Origin: Halobacteriales archaeon YIM A00010
GTDB lineage: Archaea; Halobacteriota; Halobacteria; Halobacteriales; Haloarculaceae
DNA: 64,000 bases
Assembly: GCA_025041175.1 (NCBI GenBank)
Contig: JAKCFJ010000004.1
Coordinates: 124,001 to 188,000 of the forward strand
Direction: 5' to 3'
Both the position numbers and the translations under genes were made by a program. This document shows positions 36,640-46,711 of this stretch, piece after piece. Each line of letters begins with the position of its first letter. The first letter of the stretch is position 1. The notes beneath the pieces were generated by a model, which ran no database searches, was not told the DNA's origin, and saw only the letters and a list, made by a program, of their open reading frames with translations.

Positions 36640-37071
36640 CGATTATCCCCGGTATAGTTACCTCCGGTCGCGTCGTACTTGACCCGGCTGAATTTAACTC
36701 GTCCCGAAACGTCGAAAGGTGGCCCTGTGACGCGACGAGATCACCGACGAACCACCCGCCTTTGAGGTACAACGGAAACGATGGCACGATGCCCGAATCG
36801 GCCATCGCACCGTGTGGTTCCGGTGTCATCGTGGTACCCGTAAGAGAAATCGATCAGAACCAGCGTGACGGATTTCGAAACCGGTAACGCCGGAAACCGC
36901 AACGAGCGTTTTGGTGAGAGGGTCTACGCCCGGTGCACCCGTCTCAACGAGGAGGCCAAGCCCCTCCTCATAGGACCTTGCTCCGAGAACCTCGAACGGC
37001 GCGTCAGGATGGACTTCGTACAGGGCGACGAGCCCATCGTTCGATTTGGCCTTTGGCGTTACCCGGGGCAT
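36640..37071 (-). pseudogene. Frameshifted Bat-family regulator remnant
   Basis: The start at 37071 reads MPRVTPKAKSNDGLVALYEV...VTGFEIRHAGSDRFLLRV, then a frameshift near 36826. The next frame continues IVPSFPLYLKGGWFVGDLVASQG...FRDELNSAG as in other Bat-family sensors. The HTH domain is absent. Confidence 0.6.
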
Positions 37072-37157
37072 GGTAGGTTGCTTCTGTGCCGTCGGTGCCG
37101 ACCGAGTTGCATACGAACTACTTGAAATCCCTCCCTATCAAGTTGTTAGCCGGTCAA

Positions 37158-37567
37158 TTACACTGCACCGACCTGTTCCATGAGGCTCAACTGATCGCTT
37201 TGGGTCCAGGTCTCGATGAGTTGACCGCCTTCGAACCGGTCGATCTCGATCGCAGTCAGTTCGACTCGCTCCCCGGTGGGTTCGACCCCGAACAGCGGTC
37301 CATCGTGCGTTCCCACCATCGTCCATCGAAGCGCGACCTCGTCGCCCGCGGCGACCACGTCTTCGCTGGTGAACGTCAGATCCGAAAATAGCTCACGTGT
37401 CGACGACGCGAGCGCGTTGTAGAGTTCGGGTCCTTGCAACTCCTCGGCGAGTTCCCTATCGTGGATGATGTACGCGTCGTGGACCAGTTCCTCGGCCGTG
37501 TTCGGGTTCTTGCCGTCCAGACGTCCTCGTAGAGTCGCTCGATCGCCTGCTGGTTAGTGTCGTCCAT
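37158..37567 (-). pseudogene. SnoaL-like polyketide-cyclase-fold protein with one frameshift
   Basis: The start at 37567 (MDDTNQQAIERLYEDVW) loses frame by one base near 37519. In the correct frame it continues GKNPNTAEELVHDAYIIHD, then FSDLTFTSEDVVAAGDEVAL and a complete C-terminus LIETWTQSDQLSLMEQ. One inserted base restores a normal-length SnoaL-like protein, so either a recent mutation or a sequencing error is possible. Confidence 0.75.
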
Positions 37568-37650
37568 CGAGAGTAGATTGTGAGGTGACGAACGTAGCGA
37601 TTGTCGTGAACATGTTGACGTAGCACTGACCACTCGCGTGAGCGAGCGAG

Positions 37651-37875
37651 GTTAGTCCGGTATGGTGGAATCCGGTGAGAACAGGTCCTTGACAGCCGAA
37701 GTACTCGGCGAGGGCGAACGCGAGTTTGAACGACAGGTCGTACCGCTCGCGCTTGGTGGCGTTGATCGTCTGGCGCGTGACCCCGACCGCTTCGGCGAGG
37801 TCACCCCGACTCAATCTCCGCTGTTGTCGGTACTGGGGAGCACATTCTTCATCGAAGATGGCGAGCCAGAAGCAA
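37651..37875 (-). pseudogene. XRE-type HTH regulator with frameshifts
   Basis: RLSRGDLAEAVGVTRQTINATKRERYDLS is the classic small Cro-like regulator (YozG group). After EYFGCQ a one-base change hides the usual ending; the other frame gives KDLFSPDSTIPD and stop at about 37651. The N-terminal dozen residues are also out of frame. Confidence 0.65.
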
Positions 37876-38057
37876 GAGCTCAACAGGCCCCGAATAGCGA
37901 CGCAATCAGCATCGCGATACGTCGTGACGCTGAGCTGGGAGACGTAAAGCCCCAATCGTCGGGCCAATATCGTACAGCACACCGCTCGAAATCTCATAGA
38001 CGACCAACGAAAAAGCTGCAATCAGTGAAGATTAGCAGGATGCTACCCGACTCCCGC

Positions 38058-40817
38058 TCATCGCAGACTGTTTGCTGCCTGATTGAGAGCCTCGTCGAGC
38101 TTTTCGACATCGGGACCGCCGCCCTGGGCGAAGTCTGGGGGGCCGCCGCCACCGCCGCCGACGGTGGCGGCCAGTTCCTCGACGACCGCGCCCGCGTCAA
38201 CGTTCACACCGTCCGGTACCGCAACGACGAACTGTGCCCCGTCGGTTCCGCTCCCGAGGACCGCGAGTTTGCCCTCGTCGACGAGGGCGTTCGCAGTCGC
38301 TTGCAGCGACTCCATGTCGACGTCGAGCCGACGGACCACGGCGGTACGACCGGCTACATCCACCTCGGTGCCATCCTCACCGACGGCCCGTGTCTTCGCG
38401 AGGTGGTCCTTCAGGTCCTCGATCTGCTTTCCCCGCTCCTTCCACTCCATGAAGAACCGCTCGGCGGTCGCGGGAACCGCCGACGGAGCGACATCAAAGG
38501 TCGCTGCCGTGGTCAGGAGTGAATCTTCGCTCGTCTGGATGTGCTCGATGGCCGCCGTACCCGCTGCAAAGGTAATCCGTTCGACGCCGTCCTGAACGCG
38601 TTCTGTGTTCAGGATCTTGATGGTGCCAATATCACCGGTTCGCGCGACGTGCGTCCCCGCGCAGGCCTGGACGTCTTCGTCGACGTGAACGAGCCGGATC
38701 GTCTCTCCCGTGGGGAAGCCTCCCTGGTAGATGTCGAAGCCGTGCTTGGCCTCGGCCATGTGGCGGTCGGGCCACTCCTGGTGGACGGCGGTGTTCTCGG
38801 TAACGATGTCGTTGGCGCGACGTTCGATTCGCTTTACCCGTTCGCGGGTGAGTCGTTCGTAGTGCCGAACGTCGATGCGCGACGAGGTCGTCCCCTTCTG
38901 TGCACCCGCCTGGCGGACGTGATTGCCGAGTACTGCCCGAGCGGCGTGGCCAATCACGTGGGTCGCGGTATGGTGCTGGCGGAGCTGTTCGCGGCGGTCG
39001 GCGTCGATCCGTCCGTGGACCGTTTCACCCACACCGAGTTCGGTGTCGGTCCGGTGAACGACGACCCCCTCGCGCGACTGGACGTCTACAACCTCGGTCG
39101 TGACCTTGTCCGTCGAGAGGGCCCCTCGGTCGGCGGGCTGGCCCCCGCCCTCGGGATAGAACACGGTCCGGTCGAGGACGACGTCGTATCCGTCCTCGTG
39201 CCCGAAGACGTCGAGGACGCTCGCCTCGAAGGTCGTCGCCTCCGGGTCGTCGTAATAGAGGAGGTCGGTTTCGGCTAGATCGGCGAGCTCGTCAGTCAAA
39301 ACCGATGGGTCGCCGTCCATAGTTCGTCCCTCCTCGTGTCGCTCGGCGACGAGTCGGAGGAAGTCGTTCGGGCGGTTCACGGAGACGTCGAACCTCGCCG
39401 CAATCTCTTCGACTGTTTCGGGCTGGATCCCGTGAGAATCGTAGAGTTCCACGAGGTCCGCAGGCCGGATGGGATCGTCTTCGTTCGCCCGCGTGCGCGA
39501 CAGTTGTCGTACTTTCCGACTCCCTCGCTCCACGGTCTCGGCGTACTGTTCGACTTCTAAGCGCACCATCTCGCGGATCATCTCGCGATTCTCGTAGCCG
39601 AGGCGTTCGGCCTGCGCGTCGACGAGATCTGCCAGCGGCGTCTCGATCCCGATGCTCTCACGCAGGCGCAGAGCACGCCGGAGTACCATCCGCGCGAGGT
39701 AGCCGGTCCCGACGTTCGAAGGGACGATCCCGTCGCCGAGCATGTACGCGAGCGCTCGAGAGTGGTCCGCGAGGGCATATATGTTCTCGAGGGGTTCCAG
39801 GAGGTCGACGAGGCGGTCCGGCGAAACGTCGAGATCCCGGGCGATGCTGTCGCGAGCGGCGTCGACGTCGTCCGCTTTGTCCAAGTCCATGTACCCTGCA
39901 AGCGTTTCCGCCCGGTGGACGAGTTCGGCCTCCTGGGGCGTGTGCTCGATCCCGGCGTCGGTCTTCAGCGATTCGATCGTTTCGGAATAGATCGCTTCGT
40001 AGACGGTGGGCGTCCCCTGGCTCATCCAGACCAGCCGCTCGACGCCGTAGCCCGGATCGATCACCCGGCGGTCCATCTCCGCGTACGTGTTGCCGTCCTT
40101 CAGTTCGTACTCGCCGTCGGGGTCGAGTTCGAACTGCATGAACACGAGCGTCGCGAGTTCGAGTCCCCGGTAGATCACCTCGATGGAGGGACCGGCGTTC
40201 CCGCCGCCGACCCAGACGTCTTCGATGTACGTGACATCGTCGAGGTCGGCGCCGAGCGTCGCGAGCAACTGTTCGCAGTGCTCGATGCAGGTTTCCTTCC
40301 AGTAGACCTCGCCCTCATAGGCGTGTCCCGCGTCCTCGCTGGCGTTGAACACGTGATGGCCCAACATCTCGAAGGCCGTCATGTGACGACCGGTCTTGCC
40401 TACGTTGTCCACGTCGACCATCCGGATGCAGGGCTGGGACACCACGAGCGGATTGGCCGGTGGCGGAGACGCACCGGAGGTGACGTGGGGCTGGAAGCCG
40501 TAGATTGACGCTTGGGTGAGGAGCACGTCGTCGCGCCAGCGGTTGGCTGCGACCGGATAGGGGTCGATGCGGTCGTGACCACGCTCCTCGAAGAAGGAGA
40601 GCAACGTCTCGCGCATCTCCTTTAGGGTGTACGCCTCGTCGAAGCCCGGGTCGTCGAGGAACGCGTAGTCCGCGCACGGGGGCTCTCCGCAAGTTTCTCT
40701 CGTTTCGTCCCGGGTCCAGAAGTGATCCCCGCACGAGGGACACTCCCGGCGGACGAAGTCGTTGTCCTCGAAATATTCGAGGCGATATTCTTCCGTCAGT
40801 CGGTTAGATGAGTTCAT
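38058..40817 (-). CDS. alaS: Alanyl-tRNA synthetase (archaeal type)
   Basis: 919 residues, full length. An archaeal N-terminal zinc element ([18 protein letters not shown]) is followed by the class II core ([27 protein letters not shown] motif 3), the editing domain with HHTATHVI and the distal [13 protein letters not shown], and a Gly-rich C-terminal C-Ala domain ([15 protein letters not shown]). It charges tRNA-Ala and clears Ser/Gly mischarging. No damage is seen. Its surroundings are transposons and pseudogenes, unusual for a housekeeping enzyme. Either it is the sole copy, which would make this replicon essential, or it is an additional copy. Confidence 0.93.
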   Translation of the reverse strand: MNSSNRLTEEYRLEYFEDNDFVRRECPSCGDHFWTRDETRETCGEPPCADYAFLDDPGFDEAYTLKEMRETLLSFFEERGHDRIDPYPVAANRWRDDVLLTQASIYGFQPHVTSGASPPPANPLVVSQPCIRMVDVDNVGKTGRHMTAFEMLGHHVFNASEDAGHAYEGEVYWKETCIEHCEQLLATLGADLDDVTYIEDVWVGGGNAGPSIEVIYRGLELATLVFMQFELDPDGEYELKDGNTYAEMDRRVIDPGYGVERLVWMSQGTPTVYEAIYSETIESLKTDAGIEHTPQEAELVHRAETLAGYMDLDKADDVDAARDSIARDLDVSPDRLVDLLEPLENIYALADHSRALAYMLGDGIVPSNVGTGYLARMVLRRALRLRESIGIETPLADLVDAQAERLGYENREMIREMVRLEVEQYAETVERGSRKVRQLSRTRANEDDPIRPADLVELYDSHGIQPETVEEIAARFDVSVNRPNDFLRLVAERHEEGRTMDGDPSVLTDELADLAETDLLYYDDPEATTFEASVLDVFGHEDGYDVVLDRTVFYPEGGGQPADRGALSTDKVTTEVVDVQSREGVVVHRTDTELGVGETVHGRIDADRREQLRQHHTATHVIGHAARAVLGNHVRQAGAQKGTTSSRIDVRHYERLTRERVKRIERRANDIVTENTAVHQEWPDRHMAEAKHGFDIYQGGFPTGETIRLVHVDEDVQACAGTHVARTGDIGTIKILNTERVQDGVERITFAAGTAAIEHIQTSEDSLLTTAATFDVAPSAVPATAERFFMEWKERGKQIEDLKDHLAKTRAVGEDGTEVDVAGRTAVVRRLDVDMESLQATANALVDEGKLAVLGSGTDGAQFVVAVPDGVNVDAGAVVEELAATVGGGGGGPPDFAQGGGPDVEKLDEALNQAANSLR

Positions 40818-41201
40818 GATGGCGGCCTCAGAGTCTGGTGCGTTTCCGCTTTGGCTTCCGTTTCAGGAAGTTAGCGGTGGCTATTCGTTCGATTCGATTC
40901 GTGTAGCGTGCCGTACTGTCTGTTGCTCTGTGGGACATCTGTTGGTGATTCCGTCCGTCGTTCGGAACGTCTGGACTAGCGATGAGGGATTGCCGACAAC
41001 CAGCGAATGAGAAAGTAGTGCACCTGCTCACGCAGGTGCTGCAGCCGCGCCCACCGAAACGGCGTTGACGATTGGTCGATTGAGAACGGAGCAATGGCTC
41101 TCCAATCGGGAGGCAGAAACCATTCTCCGCGGACTCGTCGCCATTCGTTACAACGTATATCACTACTTCATAAAGCAATTACGATTTCGTCGATCACCGG
41201 G
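40818..41201. other. Spacer upstream of alaS
   Basis: Should hold the alaS promoter; no gene seen. Confidence 0.4.
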
Positions 41202-41837
41202 TCAGAACGAATTGTCGCGAACGAACTCCGTGACGATGGCCCCTTCCGCTCGGTGAAGCACACGGCTCACGGTCCCCTTCGTCACATTGAGTTCGGTTGC
41301 GAGGTCGGTGATCGTACACCCGCGCGGTGTCTTGTAGTAACCACGGTCGACCGCTTCAGTGAGTACCTCCTTTTGACGGTCTGTGAGGCGGTCTACCGGA
41401 TCTGACGATGAAGTGATCGATACGACCTGGTACGTGACACTTGCCGACTCCAATCCGTCTTTGAAACGTGACAGACCTTCGTCCGAAGTAGTGAACGAGG
41501 CAAAAATCCAGCCATCCTGAAGGACGAGTGGGGAATTGAGGAGATTGGTGGAGGAACGCGCCGCGCGGGACGGTGCTGGCTCGTCGATCAGACACCGAAT
41601 GAGTACCACCTTCTCGCCATGATGGAGCACCTCGTGCGAGTGGAATTCCGTCACGTCGTCGAACGACTGGACGACGGAATCGGCGTTCGTGGTTCGTATT
41701 TCGTAGAGAACTTGCATGCGCTTTCCCTTTCCGATCAGTAGCGAGTCCAATATCAGGAATTCATCTTCCGGATAATCACGAGAAACAGCCGCTATCTCCC
41801 CGTGTGAGGGTTTGATTTTCAGTTTTACGTCAGGCAT
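41202..41837 (-). CDS. Bat-type HTH regulator
   Basis: 211 residues from MPDVKLKIKPSHGEIAA at 41837. Sensor half with EFLILDSLLIGKGKRMQVLYE; HTH_10 at about 155-205 (LTDRQKEVLTEAVDRGYYKT ... NVTKGTVSRVLHRAE). Intact, one of three complete copies in the window. No clear divergent partner within 250 bp; the membrane protein at 42127 is the nearest candidate. Confidence 0.83.
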   Translation of the reverse strand: MPDVKLKIKPSHGEIAAVSRDYPEDEFLILDSLLIGKGKRMQVLYEIRTTNADSVVQSFDDVTEFHSHEVLHHGEKVVLIRCLIDEPAPSRAARSSTNLLNSPLVLQDGWIFASFTTSDEGLSRFKDGLESASVTYQVVSITSSSDPVDRLTDRQKEVLTEAVDRGYYKTPRGCTITDLATELNVTKGTVSRVLHRAEGAIVTEFVRDNSF

Positions 41838-42126
41838 ACCCACGGGTACCAGTCGTCCGCACATTAACGGTTCGAACGAATTGCAACATGTTTCGGTCGG
41901 ATTTTATGGTTTCTCATCCTGACGTCTCGGTTGTGGCATCGATTGTCTTCGAAGCACGAAGTGACACCCCTGGCATACTAGAACCGCGTCGACCCCACGA
42001 GACTCGACAGTTGCAGAACTCGCCGCGAAACAACAGATCACCGACTGCCCGCGAAGTAGAGCCAACGTCTGAGCGACAGAAGTGTAGAAATTCCGGTGAA
42101 ATGCCTGAGGAGTTGAAGACTAGAAA

Positions 42127-42633
42127 ATGAATTGGAGACATATCCTACGACCTGGACACGAACCAACGCGGTGGACCCGACCACTGCAGGTTCTCACTGC
42201 TGTGTGTGCAGTCGTCTTCACGATCGGCACGATACTGAACCTGTTCGTCATGACGCCGGATGTTATAGAACATACCATGCGCCTTGCGGGGATGAGCGCA
42301 GCAGAGGCGGCGAACGCTGCGTCGGGAACGTTCTACACTGTGGGTCTCGTAATTGGGATCCTCTACATTATTGGTAACGCGCTGGGAGTACTTGCACTAC
42401 GGGGCCGGGCCTGGATCTTTTGGCTCGCGATTGGGGTTAATCTGACCCAGGGGCTCGGGTTGCTCGGCGTGATCCCACCTGAGGTCTTTCAGGCTGTGGA
42501 AGCGAAACACGGTACAATTGGCCTGCTACCTACCCTGATCGTCGACGGTGGTGGACTGATCCTGGCCGTCGTCCTCATTGCGTCATTCCTCAGGTTCCGT
42601 ACTACCTGGGCTCGGAAGAAGCAAAAGGGGTAA
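42127..42633 (+). CDS. Four-TM membrane protein of unknown function
   Basis: 168 residues. Hydrophobic segments at about 22-42, 68-92, 95-118 and 138-160, with a basic C-terminus (FRTTWARKKQKG). The pattern VLTAVCAVVFTIGTILN ... VGLVIGILYIIGNALG ... FWLAIGVNLTQGLG is clearly membrane-embedded. No family recognised. Confidence 0.7.
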   Translation: MNWRHILRPGHEPTRWTRPLQVLTAVCAVVFTIGTILNLFVMTPDVIEHTMRLAGMSAAEAANAASGTFYTVGLVIGILYIIGNALGVLALRGRAWIFWLAIGVNLTQGLGLLGVIPPEVFQAVEAKHGTIGLLPTLIVDGGGLILAVVLIASFLRFRTTWARKKQKG

Positions 42634-42847
42634 CGCCCAGACAGGCTTTGGAACTGGCATTGGTCACGGTGGCGTTGACGTGGTCCATAACGTGCGTTCA
42701 GTTGCGGTGGTATCTGCACGTTAGGATTAGTGCCTCAGGGTCTGTTGAAATCCTATTTGTTCGAGATTCCTGCGAATGAAATGGCCTGTAAGTAGGTGTG
42801 CGAACCGGCGATCAAACACCAACTGGTGGAGAGAGATACATCCAGTT

Positions 42848-43682
42848 TTATAACCGCGCGGCGATTACTGGTACGGCGCTCACGGTTGAGACGGATCGTT
42901 CGATCGTGTCGGTCGCATACATCGCTTCGACGCCCGCAGTTTCGATCTTCGTTCTGGCATTGCCCACGAGCAAGTGGTGAACACAGGTGACGAAGACCGA
43001 ATTCGGTTCTTCGAATTGTTCGATTGCAGTGGCAATAGTCAAACCGGTGGCAATACTGTCATCAACGAGGACGATGTCCCGACCGGCAGTGCTCGCATCA
43101 CTTGGCTGGATTTCGACCTCAGTATCGGAAATCCGCCGCTTTTCGAAGTGGTTGATCTCCTCCGTCCTGTACGCGTCTCGGGCTGCCACGGCGAGTTCCA
43201 CGGCACCAGCATCGGGTGCCAGAAACAGCGGATCGGTGAGATCGGACAGTGGATTGGCGAGTTGCGGCGATGCATCCACACTCTCACACGGTACCTCGAA
43301 GAACTCACACACGATTTCCTCGTGTGGATTTACCGTTATTCACCCAGTCGGTTCCCGTCGAGATCGCCTTGGCGACTGCCCGAGCCGAAATCGGCTCACC
43401 CTCCCGAAAGGCCTCCTCCTGTCTGGCGTACCCCATATACGGCAGGACGGTGACGATCTCCTCGGTCCATTGCCGGACAGCATCCTGCAGTTGAAGCAAC
43501 TCGACGTGGGCAGCATCGGATACGGTAGAAGCGACGACGATTGCCCGTTCAACAGATCCGGGGGCACGTACGAGCTGTTCCCCGTTCGCAAACTCCTTGT
43601 ACTCAACCTGTGCTAATGGCTCCTTGAGTTCGGCTGCCAGCGCCGACCCAATATCCTGCGATACGGAACCCAGGACAATCAT
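42848..43682 (-). pseudogene. prs: Ribose-phosphate pyrophosphokinase copy with one frameshift
   Basis: It begins at 43682 (MIVLGSVSQDIGSALAAELK). YKEFANGEQLVRAPGSVE and LPYMGYARQEEAFREGEPIS are hallmark PRPP synthetase motifs. Frame is lost near 43325. The next frame gives VNPHEEIVCEFFEVPCESVD and RDIVLVDDSIATGLTIATAI, the PRPP-binding loop, to a normal end. It is probably a redundant copy of an essential gene that is decaying, unless the shift is an assembly error. Confidence 0.82.
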
Positions 43683-43995
43683 ATGTCGAGTCTGGAGTCC
43701 GGTGTGTAAATCAATTCTCGTATCCTGTATCGCATTGACGTGGAATTTTTGAGAGGAGCGGCCCACATTCACCTGTACTTCTATCCTCTGTACTGAGCGA
43801 TCAAGACAGAATTTGGCGGCCTCTGTGGATTTCAATACTGCCGTCTATGTGTCTGTCTGTGGCGTATTCGTCGGTATTTCTATCGAGAACGTCGCTGACA
43901 GCGATACAGGAATGTTCAACCTATAGGTTTAATAATTGGTGTGATATACATTCAACTAGATAGTTGAACAACAGCTCGATGACCTGGATCTCAAC
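43683..43995. promoter_or_regulatory. Promoter region of the ArsR/SRPBCC operon
   Basis: AT-rich DNA near 43920-43960 (TATAGGTTTAATAATTGG) gives a likely TATA element for the operon starting at 43996. No gene. Confidence 0.45.
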
Positions 43996-44298
43996 GTGGT
44001 CTTCAAGGCGCTGGGCCACCCGATCCGTCGAGAAATTCTCGAACAGCTCGCCGACGGGCCGGAGAGCGTCAGCGAGCTGGCTGAACCCCACGACGTTTCG
44101 TTGCAAGCGGTCTCGAAGCACCTGCGCGTGCTGGAGGACGCGGGCCTGCTTGACGTCAAGGAGGACGACCGGGTGCGACAGTGTCACCTCGATGCCGCGC
44201 CCCTGAGCGAAGCGTTCGGATGGCTGACCCGGTACCGCGTGCTCTGGGAGGACCGCTTCGACGCGCTGGCCGACCATCTGGAGACCGAAGACCAATGA
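43996..44298 (+). CDS. ArsR-family regulator leading the SRPBCC operon
   Basis: 100 residues. VFKALGHPIRREILEQLADG and SVSELAEPHDVSLQAVSKHLRVLEDAGL form a canonical ArsR winged helix; metal-binding Cys pairs are absent. This ArsR/AHSA1 gene pairing is common in bacteria. The start is GTG at 43996, as no upstream ATG is in frame. The stop overlaps the next ATG as ATGA (44295-44298). Confidence 0.85.
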   Translation: MVFKALGHPIRREILEQLADGPESVSELAEPHDVSLQAVSKHLRVLEDAGLLDVKEDDRVRQCHLDAAPLSEAFGWLTRYRVLWEDRFDALADHLETEDQ

Positions 44299-44795
44299 CA
44301 GACAATTCGACAAGCGATACGACGCTGACCGCTGAACCGGACGAGCAAGAAATCGTGGTTACGCGCGTCTTCGACGCGCCCCGTGAGCGCGTGTACGAGG
44401 CGTATACGGATCCGGCCCTCATCCCCGAGTGGTGGTGGCCGAGTGGTGTGGAGACCACTGTGGATGAGATGGACGTGCAACCCGGCGGCACGTGGAGATA
44501 CGTTCAGCACATGCCCGATGGCAGTGAGGTCGTCTTCCACGGTGTCTACCACGAGGCTGCTGCGCCCGAACGCATCGACTTCACGTCGGAGTTCGAGGAT
44601 GCTCCGGGCAACGTCGTGCTGGAAACGGTGACGTTCGAAGAACAGGACGGCAAGACGAAGCTGACGGACACATCCGTCTTCCAGTCGGTCGAGGCGCGTG
44701 ATGCGACGCTCGAATCGGGAATGGAAGAAGGGACGGACGACAGCATGGAGCGGTTCGCCGACCTGTTGGCGACGTCCGAGGAGGCAGAGCAATGA
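44295..44795 (+). CDS. SRPBCC/AHSA1-domain protein
   Basis: 166 residues. IVVTRVFDAPRERVYEAYTDP...PEWWWPSG and GGTWRYVQHMPDG, then FVFHG-like strands, are the AHSA1/CalC signature of the START-like fold. It probably binds a small hydrophobic ligand. It overlaps both neighbours by ATGA, so the first three genes of the operon are translationally coupled. Confidence 0.87.
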   Translation: MTDNSTSDTTLTAEPDEQEIVVTRVFDAPRERVYEAYTDPALIPEWWWPSGVETTVDEMDVQPGGTWRYVQHMPDGSEVVFHGVYHEAAAPERIDFTSEFEDAPGNVVLETVTFEEQDGKTKLTDTSVFQSVEARDATLESGMEEGTDDSMERFADLLATSEEAEQ

Positions 44796-45247
44796 CTGAC
44801 GACGAAGCTGCCACGCAATCCGAACAGCAGCCAACGCCGAATCCCGACCTCGACGATCTCGATCGACTGGTTGGCACGTGGGACGTTTCCGGCGGGACGG
44901 AAGGCACGATCACCTACGAGTGGATGGATGGGAAGTTCTTCCTCATCCAGCGCGTCGATCTCGAACAGCACGGCCAGTCGATTACCGGCATGAAGATCAT
45001 CGGACACGAACGGGAATTCGGTGCCGAGCCAAGCGAGGAGATCCGATCGCGGTTCTACGACAGCACGGGCAATACCCTCGACTACGTGTACGAAATGGAC
45101 GGGGACACGCTCACGATCTGGGGCGAAGAAAAAGGATCTCCCGCGTATTTCCAGGGAGAGTTCAGCGATGACGACGGCACCCTCACCGGCGAGTGGGTGT
45201 ATCCGGACGGCAGCGGATACGAGTCGACGATGACCAGAGTCGAGTGA
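44792..45247 (+). CDS. DUF1579-like small beta-barrel protein
   Basis: 151 residues. DLDRLVGTWDVSGGTEGTIT and YEWMDGKFFLIQRVDLEQ, then SGYESTMTRVE, match the pattern of DUF1579-like, lipocalin-related proteins found beside SRPBCC genes. ATGA overlap with the preceding gene. Function unknown. Confidence 0.7.
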   Translation: MTDDEAATQSEQQPTPNPDLDDLDRLVGTWDVSGGTEGTITYEWMDGKFFLIQRVDLEQHGQSITGMKIIGHEREFGAEPSEEIRSRFYDSTGNTLDYVYEMDGDTLTIWGEEKGSPAYFQGEFSDDDGTLTGEWVYPDGSGYESTMTRVE

Positions 45248-45289
45248 AATCACGAAACTGCCAGTCAAACCAACTCAGTAAGATCAACG

Positions 45290-46201
45290 ATGACAGAAAA
45301 TACGATCGACGAGACCGAGATCGAAACGACCGACACGACGCTCACCCTCCGCCGGACGTTCGACGCGTCGCGCGAGCGCGTGTGGAAGGCGTTCACCGAC
45401 CCCGATGAGCTGGAGCAGTGGTTCGTCCCCGAGGACATGACGGCGGAAGTTCGCGCCAACGAAGTCGAGTCCGGTGGTGAGATGTCTATCACCTGGACCG
45501 ACGAGGAACATCGTATCGACAATGAGGGAACTTACGTCGAGGTCGTCGAGCACGAATGCCTCGTTACCGGTGAGGAGACCGAAGCGGGAGAGCTTCGTGT
45601 CAGCTACGAGCTCCGGGATGTTCAGGACGGCACGGAAGTCGTCGTTACCCAGGAGTTCCCTGGGCAGGTTCCCAACGGTGCCGCCGAAGGCTGGGCAGGC
45701 ATGCTCGAAACCCTGGCGGAACTACTCCAGGAATCAGACGGGGATCCCATCGAGGCCGAGGAGCGAAGTATGACAACGAGCCGAGTCATCGAAGCCTCGC
45801 CCGAACGCGTCTACGAGGTGTTCCTTGATCCCGACGAACTCGCCCAGTGGTTGCCACCGACCGGCTTCAGCGCCGAGGTCCACCACCCGGAGCCCGAGGA
45901 GGGCGGAACGTTCCGCGCCACGTTCACGGGCGAAACCGAGAAGTTCGCGGACTACGGCCACTCCTTCGGGGGCACCTACAAGGAACTCTCACCGGGCGAG
46001 CAGATCGTCTACACCGAATCGTTCGAAACCGACGAGCCGAGCATGGCCGGCGAGATGACCGTGACAGCCACCTTCGAGGAGGTGCCAGATGGAACCGAGA
46101 TCACCGTCCGACAGGAGGGCATCCCGGAGGCCATTCCCCCGAGCGACGCCAACGAGGGCTGGAACGACTCCCTCGAAAACCTCGCGGAGCTGGTGGAGTG
46201 A
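45290..46201 (+). CDS. Tandem SRPBCC/AHSA1 protein
   Basis: 303 residues containing two AHSA1 domains. Domain 1 (about 12-150): LRRTFDASRERVWKAFTDPDELEQWF. Domain 2 (about 160-300): SRVIEASPERVYEVFLDPDELAQWL ... GGTFRATFTGET. Fusion of two START-like domains in one chain is less usual. It lies 42 bp after the DUF1579-like gene in the same operon. Confidence 0.85.
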   Translation: MTENTIDETEIETTDTTLTLRRTFDASRERVWKAFTDPDELEQWFVPEDMTAEVRANEVESGGEMSITWTDEEHRIDNEGTYVEVVEHECLVTGEETEAGELRVSYELRDVQDGTEVVVTQEFPGQVPNGAAEGWAGMLETLAELLQESDGDPIEAEERSMTTSRVIEASPERVYEVFLDPDELAQWLPPTGFSAEVHHPEPEEGGTFRATFTGETEKFADYGHSFGGTYKELSPGEQIVYTESFETDEPSMAGEMTVTATFEEVPDGTEITVRQEGIPEAIPPSDANEGWNDSLENLAELVE

Positions 46202-46203
46202 GG

Positions 46204-46380
46204 ATGCGCGATATCGAAACGAGCGAGAGCAGCCTGACGATCCGCCGGACGTTCGGCGCACCGCGCGAGCGGGTATTCCGCGCATTTACGGAGCGCGACG
46301 AACTGGAGGAGTGGTTCGCTCCTTCACCGGGCGTCGTCACGACCGAGGTCCAGACATTCGCTCCCGAGGAGCTCGCAGCT
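46204..46380 (+). pseudogene. Truncated SRPBCC/AHSA1 gene
   Basis: The start is three bases after the previous stop. SSLTIRRTFGAPRERVFRAFTERDELEEWF matches the front of the family, then homology is lost after TTEVQTFAPEE. The remaining two thirds of the domain are absent, replaced by unrelated DNA. Confidence 0.7.
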
Positions 46381-46484
46381 GGGGACAATAGAACTCACCG
46401 AAGATCACTGCCTTTCGGGTGACAGACGTCGATGAAAACGACGCAACGTGGCTGTGAAACCGCGATTCCGTCGAACGGTCGTGT

Positions 46485-46657
46485 CTATGCTCCGTTCTCA
46501 TGTTCACCGGATTTCGAGTGCTCCACCGCCAGAGCACCGAAGATCGCCGTGAGAGCGGCCACGAGTAGTGGATCGATCGGCTCGATAACTTCAGCACCGC
46601 AGTGGAAATCAGTAGCACGACGCCGAGGGATGTCCTTGTCCACCGCTTGCCACCCAT
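46485..46657 (-). pseudogene. Small two-TM membrane protein with a frameshift
   Basis: MGGKRWTRTSLGVVLLIST in one frame and VIEPIDPLLVAALTAIFGA...GEHENGA with stop in another join to a plausible 57-residue protein with two hydrophobic segments. One base is missing near 46580. Confidence 0.45.
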
Positions 46658-46711
46658 CGCGAGAGTGAATGTCCGGGAAACATGCATGTGTACTCGTAAT
46701 TTGCTCTGCGC

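Noticed and set aside
38541-39278. Long plus-strand frame inside alaS
   Set aside because: Shadow of alaS; no family features.
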